Positions 58,760 to 64,000 of a stretch of DNA of 64,000 nucleotides are shown here, piece after piece. The notes beneath the pieces are model-generated. The model was given only the letters and a program-made list of their open reading frames with translations. It was not told where the DNA came from and searched no databases. The stretch's first letter is position 1; each line of letters opens with the position of its first letter. The position numbers and the translations under genes are program-made. The stretch spans positions 17,918,001-17,982,000 of the forward strand of contig NC_071332.1 of assembly GCF_010183535.1 (NCBI RefSeq), written 5' to 3'. The stretch comes from Caenorhabditis remanei (taxonomy: Eukaryota > Nematoda > Chromadorea > Rhabditida > Rhabditidae).

Positions 58760-59560
58760 TATGTACATTTGACTTTTCATTTTAATCTCACACTTCTTGG
58801 GTGCCGCGAAGCAGGTGAAAAGTCAATCAAGGATTTTGTTAGTGGCAACTTTTGTTTATATTCTGATTTCCAAAATCCCATTTTTAGATTCTTACCAGAG
58901 TTGAGCGGACAGCGGAATGTAAAAAACAATATTGGCCGATTTTGTTGTAAAACCCCCTAAAAATGGTTATATTTGTGTTAAATTTTGTTTTTCGGTAAAA
59001 ACTGATAACTATGCTACACGAAACCTCAAAAAATAACAGTAAATTCGATTAGGTGAACAAATTTTTCAAACTGATATCCACTAGGCGAAAAACGGAAAAA
59101 GTCTTAAAATTGCGGACGGTGAAATTCCGCTCAACACTGATTCTAACCTCAAGATTCTAGATTCCACAATTCGAAATCAAGATTCTAGCTTTTGTCATCC
59201 GAATTTCGGAATCTCACTCACGAATTCTGACATCCGGATGTTTTGCTTCCAATTTCTAACGTCCTGGATTCTGAATTATAGCTTTCGGTTTTCAAATTCC
59301 AAATTGTAAATATGATTACCCCATTTTTATTCTAAGATCTTGGCCTTTAGATTCTGACTCCCGAATTTCGACTTCCGACTTCCAATTTCAATATTCCGGA
59401 TCCTGCCTTCAAGATTTCTTATTCCAGATTCTGTTTTTTTGGATTCTAAAATTCTGTGTTTCGGAGTCACGGATTTTAATACACAGATTCTGAGTTCCAC
59501 ATTCCAAAGTACCGTATTTTGACTTCTTTTAATTCTACCAAAATCTTTATTCGAGTAAAA
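58760..59560. other. Intergenic spacer rich in degenerate GATTCT/GAATTC words
   Basis: No supported gene. 59140-59520 is built from many imperfect copies of words such as GATTCTAGATTCC, CCGAATTTCGGAATC and TTCCGACTTCC, a degraded minisatellite. The rest is plain AT-rich spacer. Confidence 0.5.
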
Positions 59561-59570
59561 CAAAATCTCA

Positions 59571-61305
59571 TTAATAATCACCAACTATTATTGTGCTATT
59601 ATCATTCGCAAACTTCAACGGAGTCCAGCTTGCCAAGAAATAATCCTTTATGTTCACTTTTCCGTCTTTCTGCAACAAAAACTGTTTTTTTTTCTTTTGC
59701 CTCTAAATGAAACATACATAAGCTCCAACATAATTCACTCTCATATCCATATAATATACTTTATTATTTATTGAAAAATATCCCAACCACCATCCGAAAG
59801 TTGAGTGGGAAGCTAAAAAAGAAAGTCGCTAATTTTTCAAGTGAAGAGTGTCAAAACCAACCACTTAACAGGAAAACTTCACAATTGGATTTTGAGTACA
59901 GCATATCGTCGGATGGCAAGTTTTGGGAGATGACATAAGTAGCGTTCTGAAATTTTAAATCTTTGGATTTCATGTAATCAGGAAACTACCTTCGATAAGT
60001 TGTCCTTGGCAAGTTTAGTACCATTGAAAATACTTTTCATAAATTCTGGATCATCTCCGAAGTATACAACTGTTTTTAGTGGTTTTTTTGTGTTTTCTTT
60101 CTCCTTAATATACTCCACAGCATTTTTTATAAAATGTGCATCTGATGCCTGGAAACCAACTCCCAGGAAGTCTCCCCGCCGCACGTGAACGCACATTCTA
60201 AAACATCTTTCTGCAGTTGCGCTTTGATGTACTCCCCGGTCTCACTCACACATGCGTCCGCCCATCTGATTTCGGGAGTCCTGGAAACTCTGCAGGTGAT
60301 TCCTTCAACCAACTCAACTGCTCATTCCGCATCCCCTCGAAATACTTGTAGCTCTGATAGAATCTTCCAGTAAGGTGGATATGCTCATCCTCAATATTCG
60401 ATAAGACACGGGGGTCTTCATAGATACAACAACGGGTGTGGAATACTGTATTGCGGATGGTTTTGGGGACCTGTAAGCATATCATGAGTTCAAAAGTATA
60501 TACCACAAAATGATGAAGGTTGGTGGAACTGAATATGTGTCTTCTTGACCTAAACTACCGTAACCTTGTCATTTTCGTGGTGAGACCTATAAAACTAACA
60601 TTTTCGAAACCCACAGATCGAGACGGTTGTAATGAATATAATCATTCCCATGTGTAAAAAAATCAATTTTTTGGAAATTTTGGGTTCCGCTTTAAATTTT
60701 TCAAAAGCTGGTCATGGTTATGCTCATTCAAACCGTCTTGATATGCTGAATTTGAAAATGTTAGTTTTATGGGTCTCACCACGCAAATATCAGGGTTAGT
60801 TTAGGTGAATCAGAACCATATTTTGTTTCACTATAACTACCGTAACCTTCATCATTTTTTTTGTTTCATGGGTACTGTACAATGACCTACCGCTCCATCA
60901 ATAACTAAAAACTGGTCCGCAAGTCCTGGAGCCGTTTTATTCGTATCCTCCAAACACCACTTATACCCTTCATCTACCATGAAAAATACGGGCGTCCTGT
61001 TGAGAGACCGCGCGATTCCTATCAAGGAAGATAGCTCGAATAGATGATTCCCTGAAGTAAAAAATAATGTTTAGAAAAAAAAAGTAGATCAAACAACTCA
61101 CCTAGCCTTGCCCTGGATTCCAGCTCACTCGAAATATATTTTTTGAGAGACGGCGGCTCTTTTGTGATAACAAACTGAGATTCCGTATAAAAATCATATA
61201 ATGTGCTGAGATAGAACACTGAAAAGAAAAAATGACCCCTGATCTGTTCTTCATACACATACCTGCAGAAAAAGTGAAAATACCGAATACAAAGTGATAG
61301 AGCAT
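59571..61305 (-). CDS. GT11 family glycosyltransferase (alpha-1,2-fucosyltransferase-like)
   Basis: Eight exons: 61305-61263, 61218-61102, 61051-60891, 60470-60250, 60197-59990, 59946-59862, 59812-59718 and 59669-59571, joining in frame to 342 aa. A short N-terminal hydrophobic segment (MLYHFVFGIFTFSAVFYLS) fits a Golgi signal anchor. RLGNHLFELSSLIGIARSLN is the N-terminal GT11 motif. CVHVRRGDFLGVGFQASD is the hallmark HxRRGD donor-site motif. TVVYFGDDPEFM and STFGWWLGYFS are the remaining GT11 motifs. The reaction expected is transfer of fucose from GDP-fucose in alpha-1,2 linkage; the acceptor is unknown. The 52-bp intron at 60198-60249 joins RTHV to MCVHVRRGD. Intron 3 contains an inverted repeat. 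Nothing indicates a lesion. Confidence 0.9.
60540..60815. repeat. Inverted repeat in fucosyltransferase-like intron 3
   Basis: ACCTAAACTACCGTAACC, GTGGTGAGACCTATAAAAC and TAACATTTTCG on the left; AAAATGTTAGTTTTATGG, GTCTCACCACG and AGGGTTAGTTTAGGT on the right. MITE-like with an AT-rich centre. Confidence 0.75.
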
Positions 61306-61409
61306 GTTTATGAAATGAAATGACGATTTCTATCTTTGGGAAGGGTTGGCAGGGGTACTGTAGCTCTATAGAAATGAAGTTTTCAAAGAAAAACATCTAT
61401 AGAAAACTG

Positions 61410-62560
61410 ACAAGACATTGTTATCTCCTAGAATCTTGTCTCTTGTTACAAACAGGAAATCAAAGTATCAAAATCTCAAAAATGATGTTAAAAAGTCATG
61501 TTAACAATAGATGCTATTATGTTTTCTTGTTCAACATCGTGATGTTTGCGCCCGAAAGGTGAAAATGGGGGTCTGATGGGTTATGACGATCTTATAAGCG
61601 GACATGAGAAGCTTAAGAAATTTTTCAATATGAAATTGCCAACTTTAAAAGTGTAAAACGGTGTCAAAAACTGTGTTATAATGTCAATTTTCAGAGGGAT
61701 ACAACTTAGTTAAGGGTTTGAGCATTAGGTTTGCAATAGTCAACATACTCTAGCTAATACTGGTTCGCTTTAACCACCACTATTCAGTTACCCCACTCAA
61801 ACAAAAATATTAAAATTGTAAGTAAAATAAATCTGAAGGTCTAGAAATTAAGAGGAGGTTGGAACTCATCATCTTCTACTCGTTTTCCTGAAACACGTTC
61901 TTGTAGAATTTTTTAATTGATCCCATTTCCACATTCTTCTCCTGTAGATTTCAATCATGCCGTCATTTCAATTTCCCTAACATACCGTAAAGCCTCTATT
62001 GGAAGGGCATGATCCTCTATTGTCCCACTTCAAAGCCCTTCATTCACTTCGATTTTTCAGACTGACTGAGAATTTTAAAAATAAGTTGTTTTGAATGCGT
62101 ACGACAGAATTTGTGATAATAAAAAATTTACAGTTTCCATTTACGTTTTTGAATAAATCAAGCGTTCCTGATACTTCTAAAAATGGGGTCCTCCTAGCAC
62201 AGGGTTTATTTTATTTTCCTGTCTTTTCTATTCCGAATAATCATAACTATGTATGTATATTCTTGTGGTGACCCATAACAACCCTAAGCAAACATCATTC
62301 CCCACAAGTTCCGGGAGTTGAACAACAAAACATGAAAGGCTATGAGAAGCATCGCTGGTTAACTTGAACACCGTCTTTTATATTTTGATTTCCTGTATGC
62401 GACAAGACAAAAGAGTGTAGGAGATAACGATGACTCATCAATTTTCTATAGATGTTTTTTCTGTTATTTTTGAAAACTTCACTTCAATAGAGGTACAGTA
62501 TACCTCTGCAAAGTTACAATAAAACATCATGCTATTACAGTAAATTAGAGTCCAGATAGT
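61410..62560. other. Intergenic spacer without supported gene
   Basis: AT-rich. At 61984-62060 is a stretch beginning ACCGTAAAGCCTCTATTGG, similar in style to the CCGTAAAAACTG MITE ends but a different sequence, without a visible partner end. No open frame worth reporting. Confidence 0.45.
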
Positions 62561-62564
62561 GTGT

Positions 62565-63360
62565 AGTGCAGTCACAGAGTAAAATATATTTATTCACTCT
62601 TGAAAATATCTTTACTATTAACAAACACCAGATTCTGTATGTTTGTTTGTCTGTCGCCGATCCTACCGCCCTTCCTACTGAACCGATTTTCTTCAAATTT
62701 GGACCAAAAGATCAGAAATTTTCTCTTAATGATGCCCGTCTTTTTCTTTTTTCAAAATTCTCAAAATGACGTCTTCTGAGCCAAAAACACTGATAAAGCA
62801 TAGGGAAATGAAAACGGAAAAGTGACGTGAGACTGCCGGCCAAAACGTCGTCATTTCTTTCCATTCTACGGTTTGCATTTTCCGTGAGCCGCATGGTGAT
62901 AGCCGGCGTGTCGCCGCGTCCGATCTGGCAAGTTTGGCTACAGTTAGTTTTTAGTTCGATCCCGTGGAGACGAAAAGTTCTTTGTTCTTTTTTTTTGTTG
63001 ATAGTTAGGAAAAGTAGAGGTTCCGGAACGTGTCGTTTGTTTCCAGCGAGATCTACGTCGCGAACAAATACGGAACCTTTCCATCGAATTCAGAAAAAAT
63101 TGAGTTCTAAAAACGTTTCGTTTGCTTCCAGGTTGATCGGTATCACGAATAGATATGGGCAGTTTTCAGGACACAGGTGATGGATCCATATGGGTCCACA
63201 TTAAAAAAATTATTGATAGCTATTTTGGCCAGCATTTCCCTTCTTCTCATCACTGTTTTCGCTCCGCCCATTTTTTAAATATAACGAGCGGAAGTTGCGT
63301 GAAATCCTGACATGGGCCACGTAAAACCCGTTCTTTCCGACCGCTGATTACTATCATTTT
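62565..63360. other. Non-coding segment with two diverged direct repeats
   Basis: About 63000-63060 and 63095-63155 are imperfect copies of one another (GAACGTGTCGTTTGTTTCCAG and AAACGTTTCGTTTGCTTCCAG, each followed by a GATC..TACG/ATCACGAA stretch). Higher GC content than the surrounding sequence. Long frames on both strands lack any recognised domain. Confidence 0.4.
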
Positions 63361-63372
63361 CCTTTTCCCTTA

Positions 63373-63543
63373 ATGGCGTCACTTTCTCTAACTGCTACTA
63401 TTCCCGCCGACAATTCGCTAGATACTCATGGTGCTGCTTCTCCTGTTCCCGGTGATACCAGCTCCACCTTGCACGCTGTTCCACGGCTTCGTGATTGTCC
63501 CATTTTTGAATCGAATGGTCTAAATCTGATGAGTACAGAATAA
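63373..63543 (+). CDS. Hypothetical short ORF, possibly first exon of a gene running off the window
   Basis: 56 codons: MASLSLTATIPADNSLDTHG ... FESNGLNLMSTE then TAA. Not hydrophobic, no signal peptide. The following 450 bases contain two diverged repeat units (about 63540-63670 and 63745-63885; AGAATTGA(C/T)GGG and GA(C/T)AAGAAAAAGACG-like words) and may be parts of the same old gene or of a transposon. I do not recognise it. Confidence 0.25.
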   Translation: MASLSLTATIPADNSLDTHGAASPVPGDTSSTLHAVPRLRDCPIFESNGLNLMSTE

Positions 63544-64000
63544 GAAATAGATAAAGGTGCGTTCCATCGATCAAAATCAGATGGGAGAGTGGAGCTCGGA
63601 GAAATTGATGGGGTAGAGAACACGACACAGAGATCGACAAGAAAAAGACGTCCGGTGAAGCTATCCGGACTCGATATTGTCAGAATTCCATAGCAAATGT
63701 TGTTGGCCTGTCGCCAGAAAGAGACGAGATGAATATAGGTACGGAAACGGATATATAGCTCGGATTCAGATGTGAGCGTAGAACTTAGCAGAATTGACGG
63801 GATCGAGGGGACTCAGCTGATGACACAAGAGCCGGTGAAAAAACATCGACAAAAAGGAGACGTCGGGCACTGCTTTCAAGCACCCAAGATTGTCAGGATC
63901 CTTACTATCTTTGAGTTTGAAAATTATGGCAGATGATACATCAGTCCGACGATTTCTACAATCTGACACTGAGCAGTCGACAGTCAAACGGTAACATAAC

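Noticed and set aside
60250..60506. Premature stop in the fucosyltransferase-like gene after DGRTHV
   Set aside because: A 52-bp intron with GTGAGT donor and TTTTAG acceptor removes the stop and joins directly to the HVRRGD motif.
62827..63180. 117-codon ORF
   Set aside because: Arg/Ser-rich translation across diverged direct repeats; no recognised domain.

Overview
This window looks like an AT-rich autosomal 'arm' region of a Caenorhabditis-type nematode genome. The evidence is short introns with TTTCAG acceptors, AATAAA-type 3' ends, several nematode-specific gene families (srz and str chemoreceptors, receptor-L-domain proteins, a GT11 fucosyltransferase-like gene), many TA- or TTA-flanked inverted-repeat elements and a Tc1/mariner copy. 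All genes were assembled by hand from reading frames, splice signals and comparison of paralogues inside the window. Exon sums were checked for reading frame. Single coordinates may be off by a base.

Layout: (1) 0.6-11.1 kb holds four receptor-L-domain (irld-like) genes: an intact minus-strand gene (2834-4834), a wrecked minus-strand copy (about 1285-2582) and two intact plus-strand genes (5399-6779 and 7712-11111). The last has a large intron filled with a GC-rich tandem element. (2) 11.3-47.3 kb is an array of eleven srz-type 7TM chemoreceptor loci: a plus-strand block (11.3-28.3 kb), a minus-strand block (30.0-42.4 kb) and a second plus-strand block (42.7-47.3 kb). Six look intact (five exons, about 345-360 aa); five are broken in different ways. 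Three plus-strand loci are followed by a small TIL-type protease-inhibitor gene, one intact and two with different internal deletions. (3) 47.5-58.7 kb holds three more minus-strand irld-like genes, one of which appears to have lost a splice acceptor, plus one plus-strand str-type chemoreceptor (51536-52831). (4) 59.6-61.3 kb holds an intact minus-strand GT11 (alpha-1,2-fucosyltransferase-like) gene; the remainder to 64 kb is largely non-coding and repetitive.

Mobile DNA is abundant and often datable from paralogous empty sites: a 1601-bp Tc1-like element with a broken transposase, an 814-bp LTR element with identical LTRs and no coding capacity (TRIM-like), a 1.88-kb long-inverted-repeat element, 892-bp and 815-bp TA-flanked elements, several MITE families (one with five copies, three of them inside irld introns), and a 233-bp insertion with an 11-bp target duplication that carries a hammerhead-ribozyme-like motif. 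There is one 100-N assembly gap inside a (CT)n tract.

In functional terms the region looks like a fast-evolving environmental-sensing cluster: G-protein-coupled chemoreceptors and secreted or membrane-tethered ligand-binding-like L-domain proteins, turning over by tandem duplication, gene conversion and transposon insertion. No bacterial, viral, CRISPR, rRNA or convincing tRNA feature was seen.
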